Source: Quercus robur (taxonomy: Eukaryota; Streptophyta; Magnoliopsida; Fagales; Fagaceae). Taken from it: a DNA stretch of 64,000 nucleotides. How positions within the stretch are numbered: the stretch's first letter is position 1; every line of letters begins with the position of its first letter. Positions 23,857-34,685 of the stretch are shown here, piece by piece. A program made the position numbers and the translations under genes. The notes beneath the pieces were generated by a model that saw nothing but the letters and a program-made list of their open reading frames with translations, had not been told where the DNA came from and made no database searches. The DNA lies in NCBI RefSeq assembly GCF_932294415.1, contig NC_065539.1, positions 51,417,501 to 51,481,500 on the forward strand. Reading direction: 5' to 3'.

Positions 23857-24279
23857 TGTAGGGAATTACAACGAATTCCCAACCTGTGAGAAACAAAAAA
23901 AATAGAGAAAATACACGCCAAAGAAAAACAATCACACGCACAAGACAATATTTACATGGTTCGGCAATTTGCCTACGTCCACGGAGTTGCAAGGATTTCA
24001 CTATTATTAGGGAAGAATACAGAGTACAAAAAATTGCGGCTACAATACTTTTTCTCTCACCCTCAAGAATGCGGCAACAACAACCTACAATCTTAAAAAA
24101 CCCTAATCACGGCAATGTCGGCTTGTCCATGAGCGCTCCGACTTGGGCCTATCAGCCCAAGCCTCCGCTCCATGGACTAAGTCTTAGTAAATCTCCCATC
24201 AAAAACCACGCAATATTATTCGGGTTGGATTGAGTCGTCAAACTGGATCAAACAAAACTAGGCTCCACAAAGCCCAACA
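23857..24279 (-). repeat. 5' LTR of the Copia element
   Basis: Same ends as the 3' LTR. The primer-binding site lies directly at its left border (about 23838-23854, read on the minus strand). Confidence 0.95.
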
Positions 24280-24867
24280 ATAAGCACCTAAAATTTTAAC
24301 ACCACAATGCAAGCTCTCAACCCCAGCTCTGATAGCCATGTTATGTACTATATTGGCACCAGCACTGTCACCGCCTATAAATATTCTTTCATAGTCACCG
24401 TTATTGATTAACCACGACTCTTTACCGTTACCAACTGAGTGAGAGGCAACCCATTGAAGTGCAGCCCAGCAGTCTTCATAAGCAGCTGGAAGAAGGTGCT
24501 CTGGTGCAAGTCTGTACTCAACCGAGATGGTGAGAACATGGACTTGGGAGACCAAGTTGTTGAGGTGGCGGTGGTAAAGGCTTGACAAGGCGGATTCTAG
24601 GAAAAACCCACCGCCGTGGAAGTAAACTAAGATGGGGAGCTTTTGGTTTTGGTTGTGAGCAGTGAGTTTTGGGAGGTAAAGGCGAGCTGAGATGGAAGGG
24701 TTCTCTGAATTAATGGTTATGTCTTTGGATGAGACTCCGGTTTCTGGGTCTTGATCAGGTGATGGTGGAACAATAGGGGTGTCTTCGAGGCGTTCCACTG
24801 AGCCGTCCTTGTAGACCCGGATAAAAGGAAGAAGCTCTATGGGTACTTCTTTGGTGGTGGAAGTCAT
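24280..24867 (-). pseudogene. CXE-2, 5' part (carboxylesterase split by a retrotransposon)
   Basis: The first 196 codons of a subgroup-B carboxylesterase start MTSTTKEVPIELLPF. The start matches CXE-3. Visible: VYKDGSVERL, HGGGF (84-88), EYRLAPEH, GDSAG with Ser168. The coding sequence then stops at the Copia border, and the frame reads 13 codons into the LTR before a stop. Any protein from this part would lack the catalytic Asp and His and should be inactive. Close to CXE-3 in sequence and in both flanks. Confidence 0.88.
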
Positions 24868-25319
24868 TGCAGCCTTTGGTTGAGAAAGAGAGAAAGTGGA
24901 ACTATTAACGTGAGCTTGTAAAAGGAAGATATAGAAGACTTTGTGAGCTTGTAACGTGAGCTTGTGGTGGAAGTCATTGCAGCCTTTCGTCTTTTTTTTT
25001 TTTTTTTTTTAATGTTGTCATAGCTGACAATCATACCAATAAAAGTGATAAAGAAAATCAGGTGGGTATGCACGACTTCAGCAGATTGTGTCTGGTTACA
25101 GTGGATATGGTTAGAAGAATTAGTAAAATATGAGTTCATCATTTCGTGACGTTGAAGCAATGGAATTGTTTTTTTGTAGGATCGATGGAATTGGAGGTTT
25201 ATGCAGGGTAGCAACAAAAGATTCATAATTTGGGGAAGACTCCTTTCAAAAAAAAAAAAAATACTACTTTTTGTGGATCACTTATGTTGCTAAATGTAAT
25301 AAAATTATTTCAATGGTAC
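24868..25319. other. 5' flank of CXE-2 with a small duplication of the gene start
   Basis: The leader contains two copies of GTGAGCTTGTAA-like text. A second copy of GGTGGAAGTCATTGCAGCCT, the first codons and leader of the gene, sits about 110 bp upstream (24965-24984), next to a run of T (24993-25010). This gives a false in-frame ATG upstream. The minus frame 24864-25226 is a product of that duplication, not a separate gene. Confidence 0.65.
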
Positions 25320-25405
25320 GTATCAATTTTGATACATCCAAGCTTTTTAAGGTATAGATGTATTTCTGACAAAAATTCAATAGAGTTCATATTATACATA
25401 AATTA
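25320..25405. repeat. Left fragment of a 120-bp tandem-repeat array
   Basis: Text such as GATACATCCAAGC, TTTAAGG and AAAAATTCAATAGAGTTCAT matches one unit of the array that continues at 27975. The array was therefore split by the insertions between them. Confidence 0.7.
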
Positions 25406-25912
25406 GAGCATCTACATTGGTGGAGCCATAAATTTAACTATTTGGCATAATAAAAAGTTACTTTATTTATTTTATTTTCTTACTTTACAAAACACCCAAT
25501 ATCAGTAGTTTTATTTTAACTTTTAATACAATGAAATAATATATTTATTACAATAAAATAATATATCTACTACAATAAACAATAATCACAACCACCACTA
25601 GCCAGCCAGCCACCACTTCACACAGCTCACCACCACCACCGCCACTACCCATAGCCTACTCCTACCGCCAAGGGTGGTGCCATATATAATTGAGGGTGGT
25701 CATAGGTGTGACCACCCTCAAACTTGAAAAATAAATAAATTTTATACCTACAAAAAAAAAAAATTCTAAATTAATGTTGATGGTTGACCACCCTAAAAAA
25801 AAACTTGACCACCCTAAAAAAAACTTGAACATCCTAAATAAAAATTTATCTTAAAAATAAAATTTGACTTCTCCAAAATTTTGTTCCTTTGAAGATTAAA
25901 CCAAAAAATTGC

Positions 25913-26073
25913 GAGAAGTATTATGTTCACAAAATGTCCTCAAGACTTTTATAATAAATTTTAAGTGGCAAATTGTCACTGGTAAAAAAAAAAAAATTTA
26001 ATGATATGTAAATTAAAACTAGTAACAATTGCCAACTAGAATTTGTTGTGGAAATATTGTGCATGTAACATTT
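25913..26073. mobile_element. Small MITE with about 60-bp TIRs, nested
   Basis: Left arm around AGTATTATGTTCACAAAATG...GTGGCAAATTGTCACTGG pairs with the reversed right arm AATGTTACATGCACAATATT...TTGGCAATTGTTACTAG. The exact ends and target duplication are unclear. Confidence 0.55.
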
Positions 26074-26568
26074 CTCAAAAATTATCTAAACAAACAAATT
26101 AGCCTAAAAGCCTAAATCAAATGTTTAATTGTGATATTTTAAATTATGTTTGCCAAAGACATATTTTAAAATTGCTATTTTTTATTATAAAAAAATGCAT
26201 ATTTTCCAATAGCTAGTCAATTCGTACTTGCTTTAATCTTTAGATGAATTTATTGGATTTATGTGATACATCTTTTACATACACATATGCACTAAAATAA
26301 TACCTCAATATTTTATTATTGAATGTGATTAATGTAACAGTTTAATGCCTAAGTTGAATATGTTGAATGAACTTGTAACTTACCCTCTATTTATTTGCTA
26401 TCACTATGGACAAAATTCTTATAAGTAAATCACTTTTATTACAAAATTTATCTTTTAAGCAAATTCGTATTAACTTGAATAATCTTCTTTTAGATCCTAG
26501 GCTATGAGAAAAGTTCTCATATTTTCATCCTAATAATCGAGAGAAAATAAAAAGAGCATATTTACAAA

Positions 26569-26666
26569 GATGTTCTTGTCAACTTCTTTGCCATGATTTC
26601 CCTAAAAAAGAAATTAGGATGTTCTTGTCAACTTCTTTGCCATGATTTCCCTAAAAAAGAAATTAG
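26569..26666. repeat. Exact 49-bp tandem duplication
   Basis: The unit beginning GATGTTCTTGTCAACTTC and ending AAAGAAATTAG occurs twice back to back without differences. Confidence 0.95.
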
Positions 26667-27590
26667 TGGAGTACTGCATTGATTTAATCTTGATTAGTTT
26701 AAAGAATACGAAATATAGGTTGGAACATATCATAGAATAGGATGATGCATTTTGTTTATATTGTTACTTATTTAGGTAAGATGTTGATAATTGAAAGGAA
26801 GATTAGTAGTTTAATGATTACTTGACTGTGTATATTGAAAAAAAAAATTAGTTGATAGCATTAATAATGAAGCTATCATGCAACAATTTCAAAATATGAA
26901 AAACTTGTAGAATGAAATTTTAAAACTTTATGTATTTGCAATTGTTTTTTTATGTCAATATATTCAAAATTTATTTTTATGAAATTTTATTTAATTTAAA
27001 TTTCTTAATGACCACCCTGAATAAAATTTCTAGAGTCACCACTGCCTAACACCACCACAACCACCAAATTCAGCACACAACCACAAAATTAAAACCCATG
27101 GCAACCCAAGCCAAGAAAATCAACACACAACCACAAAAGAAAAACTCAGGCGAGATCCACCATGGCATGACCCACGAACCCCATGACACAAACCCACACC
27201 CACGGCATGACCTGAAATCGATGACCCACCACACCCACAGAATGACCATAACGCCGATGACCCACCACACCCACACCCACACCCATACGGCAAAAGAATC
27301 CTCCCTCACACAACAATGAAAAATTTGAGAAGGAAGAGAGAAAAGAATTTGAGAAGAAAAAGAAAAGAATTTGAGTGAAAAATTTGAGAAGAAAGAGAGA
27401 ATATTTTGAAAAAAAAGAAAAGAGCAAAGAAATGAGCAAAGAAAATGATAGAGCAGAGAAAATGAGAGAGGGGCAAAGAACAAAGAGCAGAGAAAAGAAA
27501 AAAAAAATATTAAAATATTTAGTTGGTAGTGCTAAAAATAGCAATATAGCTTTTTAGCACCACCAATGATAATGCTCTTATATATTAGAA

Positions 27591-27974
27591 GGATAGAGTT
27601 TAGTTACAAAATTGGTTGTAACCTAAGACTACAATTTTATTCAATCTTTTTATTGGAGATGAATTTTAACAAATCCACCATTGAATTACATTTTCTTCTT
27701 ATATCCTTCATGCTTGCAAAATTTCTAGAAAATTAAATATCAATAGCTATGTCATTAATAAATTATTTAAATTGTAAGTTTTTGTAGTTTAAATTATGCA
27801 TAAAATATAAGCTTATAGATCATATAATAAATAATATTTGATTGACACAAAATTTGATATGTGTATTAAGAATGTAAAGAAAATGTAATTCAACGGTTAG
27901 ATTTTCAAAATATGTAGTAATGTTTATTTTATTGAGTAAGTAGCTACAACCAATTTTGTAGTTAAATTTTGTCC
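27591..27974. mobile_element. MITE, 384 bp, 9-bp target (Mutator-like), copy 1
   Basis: TIRs GGATAGAGTTTAGTTACAAA and, reversed, GGACAAAATTTAACTACAAA. Flanks ATATTAGAA (27582-27590) and ATCTTAGAA (27975-27983) match at 8 of 9 bases. A related copy lies near 34300-34685. Confidence 0.7.
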
Positions 27975-28745
27975 ATCTTAGAAATACTATTTTAGTTCTA
28001 CATATCAGTTTAAATATCAAACATCCAAACGTTTTAAATTTGGATATCTCTAAGGTAAAAATCGAATATAATTCACGTTATAAAGAAATTGTGTCTTGGA
28101 AATACCATTTTAGTTCTACATATTAGTTTCGAAATCAAACATCCAAACCTTTAAGGTTTGGATATCTTTAAGGAAATTATTTGATAGAATTCATGTTATA
28201 CAGAAATAATATCTTAAAAATACTATTTTAGTTCTACATATTAATTTGGATATCAGACATCCAAATCTTTAAGGTTTGGATATCTCTAATGCAAAAAGTC
28301 AAAAGAATTCATGTTATTTAGAAATTGTGTCATAGAAACACTATTTCTGTTGTACATATAAGTTTAGATATTAGACATTCAAATCTTTAAATTTTGGATA
28401 TTTTAAAGGTAAAAATTCAATAGAATTCATGTTATATAGAAACCGCATCTTAGAAGCACTATTTTAGTTCTACATATCATTTTGGAAATCATACATCTTC
28501 AATATCTCTAAGGAAAAAATTCACGTTATACAGAAATTGTGTCCTAAAAACACTATTTCAATTCTACATATTAGTTTGGATATCATGCATCCAAACATTT
28601 AAGGTTTGGATATCTCTAACACAAAAATTCAATAAAATTATGTTATACAAATATTGTGTCTTAGAAACTATTTTAGTTTTATATATCAATTTGGATATTT
28701 CTAACGCAAAAATTCAGTAGTATTCATGTTATACAACATAGTACA
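27975..28745. repeat. Tandem array of about seven degenerate 120-bp units
   Basis: Each unit carries TACTATTTTAGTTCTACATAT, then ATCCAAA, TTTAAGGTTTGGATATCTCTAA, AATTCA and GTTATAcagaaattgtgtc-like text. Units differ by many substitutions, so the array is old. No coding content. Confidence 0.85.
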
Positions 28746-29573
28746 CTTTTTGTGTGTCTATAATGTAAGTCTACATTACTAGTATAATGTAAACCTAATT
28801 TACTGATACCATACATGTTTTTGGAGATTAAAAAAAAAAAAAAAAAAACTTACTATATTTTGTATATATTAGCTTATTGCTGTGTTTGTGGCATATATAT
28901 AAAATACTATTTAATGAACATCCCCTATCTAGAATGGACATTTTCTTTGGTTCAAAAATACTCCTACACCTAGGATTAAGTAGAGACAAAACTGAGAGGA
29001 CAATCCCGTAAAAATATATTTAAAACTCTCACCTACAATATTGCCCACATAATAGAATTACTCTCATGTTGGTTTTCAAATTCAAACTAAGGTTCAAATT
29101 TATCTATCAACAATTGTTAAAAAAAAAAAATTAGCAAAAAACTTCTCAAACTTTAGGATTTTAGACTCCTCTTCTATTAGCCCACTAATCACAAGTAACT
29201 TATCCTAAACTCAAGTTGTCTATCAATCATGGTTTTGTTTTACATTAACACATTTGCTGACTCCACCTCCTCCTCCCTAACCGTAACTACCAAATTTTTT
29301 CAATTAAAAACTTTCCTGAGCAAGCTCACAACTTCAAATTCTCTCACTTCTGGGCAAACTCCACTTCAAATTCTCCAGATTTCAATATAGAATTTTTTTT
29401 TTTCCTGGGAAAGGAAGTTAAAAAAATTATAATATACATTTTTTTTAATAGAATTTAAATTATGAATTTTACTTAAATTAAACTATTGTTAATTTTATCC
29501 CTTAATTTGAGGAAATATACCCTAATAATTAATAAAAAAATTAATTTAATAATTAATGAGAGTATTTGTTTAT

Positions 29574-29609
<36 letters not shown>

Positions 29610-29829
29610 CATATAAATTTATCAATTCCTATGAATCTATACAACATGTACATCCTTTCAATACAAATGCATATGCGTAAGTTGCAACTCGAAAAAACCA
29701 AAAAAAAAAAAAAAAAAAACAAACAAACAAACAAACAAAAACATGGGATGCAAGAGAGATTTTATGGATAAACCATCAGTAAATATATATAAGTTTTATT
29801 ATTTTGATAATAGATTTTTAGTTGGAGTA
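28746..29829. other. Intergenic, AT-rich, with a (GA)n tract
   Basis: A GA microsatellite lies at about 29575-29607 and a poly-A/(CAAA)n run at about 29700-29738. The plus frame 29486-29680 is only the GA repeat. No gene is seen. Confidence 0.55.
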
Positions 29830-30265
29830 TGATTTAAATTTTTGAAACTTAGATGTATGTTGCATGTTTTGTTAAAACACTTATTATTACTTTATCTAAA
29901 AATATTGATAAAAACAAATAAGTTGTTGTCCCTATCAACTGAAATTTAGATGCATATTGCATGTTTTGTTAAAACATTTATTGTTTCTTTATTTAAAGAA
30001 ATTAATAAGAAAAAATAAGTTGTTGTCTCTATTAACTAAAACTTAAATGCATGATACATGTTTTGTTAAAATACTTATTGTTATTTTATCTAAAATGCAT
30101 GTTGCCTTTTTCTTGTTAACACTTATATATTGTTACTTTATCTAAAGTAATTGATAAGAACAAATAAGTTATTGTCTACTTGTATCCATCAACCGAAACT
30201 TAGATGCACATTGCATGTTTTATTAAAACACTTATTGTTATTTTATCTAAAGAAATTGATAATAA
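29830..30265. repeat. Tandem array of about four degenerate 107-bp units
   Basis: Units contain ACTTAGATGCA, TTGCATGTTTTGTTAAAACA, TTATTTTATCTAAAGAAATT and AAATAAGTTGTTGTC. The array resumes at 31742-31800 after the Helitron-like insertion. Confidence 0.8.
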
Positions 30266-31741
30266 CTAATCATGGATCCCACGCGTTGTGCATGATAATA
30301 TTTTCAGGGTGGTCTCATTAAATTTATTTTTGCAGTTTGGACTAATTTAGGAAGTAGTTATCTATTTCAAAATTATATTTTCATTTGTTATAGTGACAAT
30401 CACAAACGTAATATAGAATTTTTGTCATACCAAAATGAAAATAAAACAATTTTTCTCAGAAATTCAAAAGGTTGAAAAAATATTACTTTTTTAATAAAAA
30501 TTATTTATAACATTTTATGTATCATTAAAAAGTAACTAATATTTGGAAATTATTTTTTAGTTTAAAAAAAAAAACTTTTCAAACCCAATTTTTTCTACCG
30601 TACAATCAAAAACACCGAGAAATGTATCAAAATTTTTTATAAAATTCAATAAAATTACAATTCAAATAAAAAAGAAAGGGAAAAATAAAACTCACATCAA
30701 AGTCAAAGTCATTCTCTTGAATATGTAAAATATTTCAAATGTGATGTGATCAAGCCAAATATTCAATGCATAATTAAATTCAAAACTTTTATCCTATTAT
30801 ACATAATGATTGTAATCAAGTCAAATATTGTGTTAATACTGTCATAATCTAATCTAACATCTAATCCAAAATGCGAAAAATAGATAGATAAATAAATAAT
30901 TTTAAACTTGAAATTGAATTTGTTTTCTTAAAAATCTCAAAAAATACACTAATGAGATAAGGAAGATGAGCAATACAAAATATCCGTAAATGCTTAAAAA
31001 CAATTACTCACGCATCTAAAAACATCATATAATGAAGATATTTACAAATGTGAAAGAAAATTGCATAGAGATCGTCTTCTTCAATTGCACTAATTATTTT
31101 TTATCATATTGTCCAAACTATCCTGTTGTTTTCCAAATAAACTAGAACCTAACAATAACACAAAATATGGACATATTATAGTATAATTTTCCCCTAAATC
31201 TAGTCAACAACATTAAAAGTATTTAGTGTTGCAAATAAAATGATTAAAACAAAATATTTGCATCAAGGAACACATATAAGTTAGTCAATAATAAGACAAT
31301 GGGTGTACAAACTTTGTAAAAAATCCAACAAAGAATGAAAAAAATATATGAGAGAGAGAGAGAGAGAACCTTTTCGTGTGAGAAAATAAAATATGCATAA
31401 AATAGGAGAGAATGACAAATTTATAGTAAGAGGATGATAATAAGAAGAGACAAAATAAAGAAAGATAAAGGGTCAAAATTATATGTAAAGTTAAAACCGT
31501 CTAAGAGGAATGTGTATAGACAATACTTAGTTATAACATTAAAATTAAAGTAGCTAAATATGTAAAGTTAAAATCGTTTAAGATGAATTTGTAAAGCCAA
31601 TGTATTTATATATTTAATAATGTCAAAAAAATTAAAAGTAAAAAATAAATATAAAAAAAATAATGATGTGACAATAACGTGAAGGATGAGGAGACTTATC
31701 AAGAGCGTAGCAATAAAAAATACTACGTTTCAACTTTTAGA
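30266..31741 (-). mobile_element. Helitron-like element (non-autonomous), 1476 bp
   Basis: Read on the minus strand it begins TCTAAAAGTTGAAACG after a host A and ends with a GC-containing hairpin-like stretch (GCACAACGCGTGGG) and GATTAG before a host T. Helitrons start TC, end CTRR (here degenerate TTAG) after a hairpin, and insert between A and T without duplication. The flanking 107-bp repeat continues on both sides, which fixes both borders independently. The left end resembles the Helitron-type end at 38080. No Rep/helicase frame is present; the minus frames 31285-31476 and 31801-31989 are unrelated short frames. Confidence 0.6.
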
Positions 31742-31800
31742 TATATATAAATAAATAAGTTGTTGTCTCTATCGATAAATTATTTTTATCCAAAATATTT
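31742..31800. repeat. Right remnant of the 107-bp array
   Basis: AAATAAGTTGTTGTCTCTATC and following bases continue the unit broken at 30265. Confidence 0.7.
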
Positions 31801-32710
31801 TTATAATTTAGTAAAACTACTTGGCACAACCACGACTTGAAGGTGTGGTTTCCCATGGAGCAAAATATAAGGAAAGTTGAGAGAGACCAGGCCATTGTTT
31901 GGGAATGTTACATAGCACCCTTGAGAAACTATGATTCCAAAGAATCTCTCACTAAAGATAAAAGGGTAGGCAAAAAAGTGCAAAATCAATGTAAGACTGG
32001 ATAATTTCTGACTATCTCTACTATGCTATCCCCTACCCCCTCTATCTCCCTTTATCCAATTAGACCATAAGAATTAAGATAGAATGAGACTAATAATAGC
32101 ATACTAATCTTCATGTGAGCAAGGCTTTATACATCCCCATGATACAAAATACCATCTCTGATTAGAGAGAGTGGTCTGCATTAGCTCTAAGATAATGTCA
32201 AGAGCTCAACAAGTGTATGAATGAAATCTCGAGGGAAAATAAAATTGTATATGCATGGATATGTAAGGACATAACCAAATTAAGCATCAACACAATAAAA
32301 GTAAATAAATAACCAATTTCATCACAAGCCGTTTTTAACTAATACAAGTCTTCTTTCTCACTTTTAATGTTTCACTTTATTCTTTAAAATACAATTACAA
32401 CCTACGACTTGTCCATTTTAATTTTCTTATTAAAGTATTCAAAGATTTTCTTAAAAAAAAATCAGATATTTGACAGAATACAGTTGGTGAAGTATGAAAC
32501 TCTAATAAGGAAACAAATGATTTTATTCGACTTTGAAATAAGGAATTTGCCACAATCAAACGACATAATTTAAACTAAAACAATAGAAGGAAGCAAGTGG
32601 GACTCATCGATATTCATCAGGAAGCATCTACTACCACTATAATTATTACTGCTTGCTGCAGTTACAGTTCCAAGCAGCATTCCTTCTATAATGTGCCAGA
32701 AATTTTTTTT
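31801..32710. other. 3' flank of CXE-3
   Basis: From about 32125 to 32700 this aligns with the flank of CXE-2 (18.4-19.0 kb) and partly with the orphan flank at 16.85 kb. I recognise nothing in 31801-32120. Confidence 0.65.
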
Positions 32711-33685
32711 TTACTTGAAGATAAAAGAAGCCAAGCGTTTGACCATAGCCTTAGCATTCTCACTCTCAATATTGAAGATATGGAAAATATGACCTTCTTC
32801 CTCCACTTCAAACAATTCTATTTCGCCTTTCCACCCACTCTTCCTCATTATTTCAAAATACCAAACACCTCTTTCCTTTATCATCTCATCCTTCCCCGCC
32901 ACACACACAAGCATCCGATCACACCCAATCCCAGTCAAGCTCGGTGCACCTGGCCCTTCAGGATTGACCATTGGATTGTCAACACCACTAGTTGCTGAGG
33001 GATACACTAAGTCCCAAACTGCATACAGCAAGCTCTTCTCGTGCCCTTCCTTGGACTCTGACCCATATGCCTGAGAACTAAAAAAATGTGGGTGGACAAG
33101 ATAAACACCTAAAATTTTAACACCACAAGGCAAGCTTTCAACACCAGCTCTCATGACCATGTTATGCACTATATTGCCACCAGCACTGTCACCTCCTATA
33201 AATATTCTTCCAAAGTCACCGTTATTGATTAACCATGGCTCTTTATCGTTACCAGCTGATTGAGAGGCAACCCATTGAAGTGCAGCCCAGCTGTCTTCAT
33301 AAGCAGCTGGAAGAAGGTGTTCTGGTGCAAGTCTGTACTCGACCGAGATAGCAAGAAAATGGACTTGGGAGACTAAGTTGTTGAGGTAGCGGTGGTAGAT
33401 GCTTCCAAAGGCGGACTCTATGCAAAAGGCACCACCATGGAAGTAGACTAAGATGGGGAGCTTTTGGTTTTGGGTGTGGTCAGTAAGTTTTGGGAGGTAA
33501 AGGCGAGCTGAAACAGAAGGGTTCTCTGAAATGGTTATGTCTTTGGATGAGACCCCAGTTTCTGGGTCTTGATCAGGTGTTGGTGGAACAAATGGTGAGC
33601 CTTCGAGGCGTTCCACTGAACCGTCCTTGTAGACCCGGATGAAAGGAAGAATCTCTAAGTCTACTTCTTTGGTGGTGGAAGTCAT
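32711..33685 (-). CDS. CXE-3: carboxylesterase, HIDH-like (subgroup B), intact
   Basis: A 324-residue single-exon alpha/beta hydrolase, closest in the window to the broken CXE-2. Motifs: VYKDGSVERL (18-27), oxyanion hole HGGAF (83-87), EYRLAPEH, nucleophile elbow GDSAG with Ser167, AGKD with Asp266, EEGHIF with His299. The HGGA form of the oxyanion motif is usual in this family. The substrate is unknown; members act on acyl or ester groups of secondary metabolites. It is acidic in the C-terminal third (LFEVEEEGH) and lacks a targeting peptide. The start at 33685 aligns with CXE-2. The frame carries no lesion, so this is the functional member of subgroup B here. A TGACGTCA element lies about 103 bp upstream. 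Confidence 0.93.
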   Translation of the reverse strand: MTSTTKEVDLEILPFIRVYKDGSVERLEGSPFVPPTPDQDPETGVSSKDITISENPSVSARLYLPKLTDHTQNQKLPILVYFHGGAFCIESAFGSIYHRYLNNLVSQVHFLAISVEYRLAPEHLLPAAYEDSWAALQWVASQSAGNDKEPWLINNGDFGRIFIGGDSAGGNIVHNMVMRAGVESLPCGVKILGVYLVHPHFFSSQAYGSESKEGHEKSLLYAVWDLVYPSATSGVDNPMVNPEGPGAPSLTGIGCDRMLVCVAGKDEMIKERGVWYFEIMRKSGWKGEIELFEVEEEGHIFHIFNIESENAKAMVKRLASFIFK

Positions 33686-33787
33686 TGCTGCCTTTGGTTG
33701 AGAAAGAGAGGAAGCGATTGAATGAAACTATTAGCGATAGCTTGCAAAAGTAAAAGAGTTTATGGAGTGCAAAAAGATAAGCAAGCA

Positions 33788-33795
33788 TGACGTCA
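33788..33795. promoter_or_regulatory. TGACGTCA palindrome upstream of CXE-3
   Basis: A perfect TGACGTCA, the core bound by plant bZIP/TGA factors, about 103 bp before the ATG. On the minus strand it overlaps TTGAC, a W-box core. The homologous place upstream of CXE-2 (about 25072) reads CGACTTCAG, so the motif is absent there. Regulation is inference. Confidence 0.4.
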
Positions 33796-34096
33796 ACAGA
33801 TTGTGTCTAGTTACAATAAATAGTCTTGTGAAAATACATGCAAAACAATAAAATAGCAAACAATAGCCAAAATTAACGTAGTTAAACTATTCCAAGCCCA
33901 CCTTCACGGTTAATGCCAACAAAAATTCATTATTAATAATAAGAATTATAATCACACAAATTGTCACAAAAGATACCTCTTACATATAAACTAACCTAAA
34001 ACTCCAATACACTGAGATCGCATGCCACCATCTTTACCATTCCCGATTAGGACACAAGTAAATTCACATTCTAGTTGTGCAGAATTTCTTTAGAAG

Positions 34097-34124
34097 TTTT
34101 TTTTTTTTTTTTTTTTTTGATAAG
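34097..34124 (-). mobile_element. Tail-only retroinsertion (28 bp)
   Basis: T22 followed by GATAAG, between two exact copies of TTCTTTAGAAG (34086-34096, 34125-34135). On the minus strand it reads CTTATC plus poly(A). The LINE fragment at 51829 ends similarly (CCTTATTTATC plus poly(A)). Confidence 0.75.
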
Positions 34125-34299
34125 TTCTTTAGAAGTAATTAATTAATTCTAAGATAATTGCTAATAGAATGAGACCACTACAAAATGGGGTGCGCAGTAG
34201 AAAACACAATTTTTGCCCAAAGAATTGGTCTTACATTCTAGAATTGTATAAAATCATACCATTATTTGGGCATAAAAGTTAGGAAAAATTTTATCAACA

Positions 34300-34685
34300 A
34301 ACTAGACTATATATAGGCTAAGAGTACAACTCCACCTAATATCTTTTTAGTAAATTTGAATTTTAACAAATCTATTATTGGATTACATTTTCATATATCT
34401 TCATGCTTGCTAAATTTTTAAAAGATCAAAAACCAATAACTATGTCATTAATCAAATATTTAAATTTTAGATTTTTGTAGTTTAAAATTATGCATAAAAA
34501 ATAAGATTATAGATTGTATAATAATTAAAATCTAATTAACATGAAATTTAATGTGTATTAAAAACATAAATAACATACAATTCAATAGTTAGATTTTTAA
34601 AATATATAATTATCAAATTATGTTAATTTTATTAGTGAGGGTTGTAGTTTTAGGCTATAACCAAATTTATAGCCAAACTTTGTCC
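34300..34685. mobile_element. MITE, about 386 bp, same family as 27591-27974 (copy 2)
   Basis: Long similarity to copy 1 through GAATTTTAACAAATC, CTTCATGCTTGC and AACTATGTCATTAAT, ending AACTTTGTCC. The left end is worn and the target duplication is not clear. Confidence 0.6.

Larger units (their letters stand above)
19401..24279 (-). mobile_element. Copia LTR retrotransposon, Tork/TNT1-like, nearly full length but broken (fossil)
   Basis: A 4879-bp element on the minus strand with two LTRs (426 and 423 bp), each TG...CA, and a perfect 5-bp target duplication ATAAG (19396-19400, 24280-24284). A tRNA-Met type primer site TGGTATTAGAGCC adjoins the 5' LTR and a purine-rich AAGTGGGAGA adjoins the 3' LTR. 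Parts in order on the minus strand: gag with zinc knuckle (CWNCGKTGHFRNQC) about 23.7-23.0 kb; protease and integrase (GTPQQNGVAERMNRT) about 22.9-21.6 kb; reverse transcriptase (LDVKTAFLHGDL) and RNase H about 21.4-19.9 kb. Integrase before reverse transcriptase defines Copia. The polyprotein is not one open frame; there are roughly five breaks. By hand count the LTRs differ at about 25 of 423 aligned bases (about 6%, mostly transitions), suggesting an insertion some millions of years old. Confidence 0.95.
25406..27577. mobile_element. PIF/Harbinger-like non-autonomous element, 2172 bp
   Basis: Ends GAGCATCTACATTGGTGG and, reversed, GAGCATTATCATTGGTGG, with TTA on both sides (25403-25405, 27578-27580). 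The three-base target and TIR type fit PIF/Harbinger. No transposase is seen. It contains nested repeats: a small MITE (about 25913-26073), an exact 49-bp tandem duplication (26569-26666), and a possible second insertion bounded by GGTGGTG-type ends (about 25670-27045). Minus frames at 27070-27544 are low-complexity F/S-rich and V/W/G-rich translations of a purine-rich and CACCC-rich stretch; I do not call them genes. Confidence 0.7.

Noticed and set aside
27070-27557. Long overlapping frames rich in F/S/L and V/W/G
   Set aside because: Translation of purine-rich and CACCC-rich low-complexity DNA inside a transposon. No start context, domain or partner.
28000-28745. CRISPR-like array because of regularly spaced repeats
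   Set aside because: The units are degenerate 120-bp tandem repeats without distinct spacers, in a plant nuclear context.
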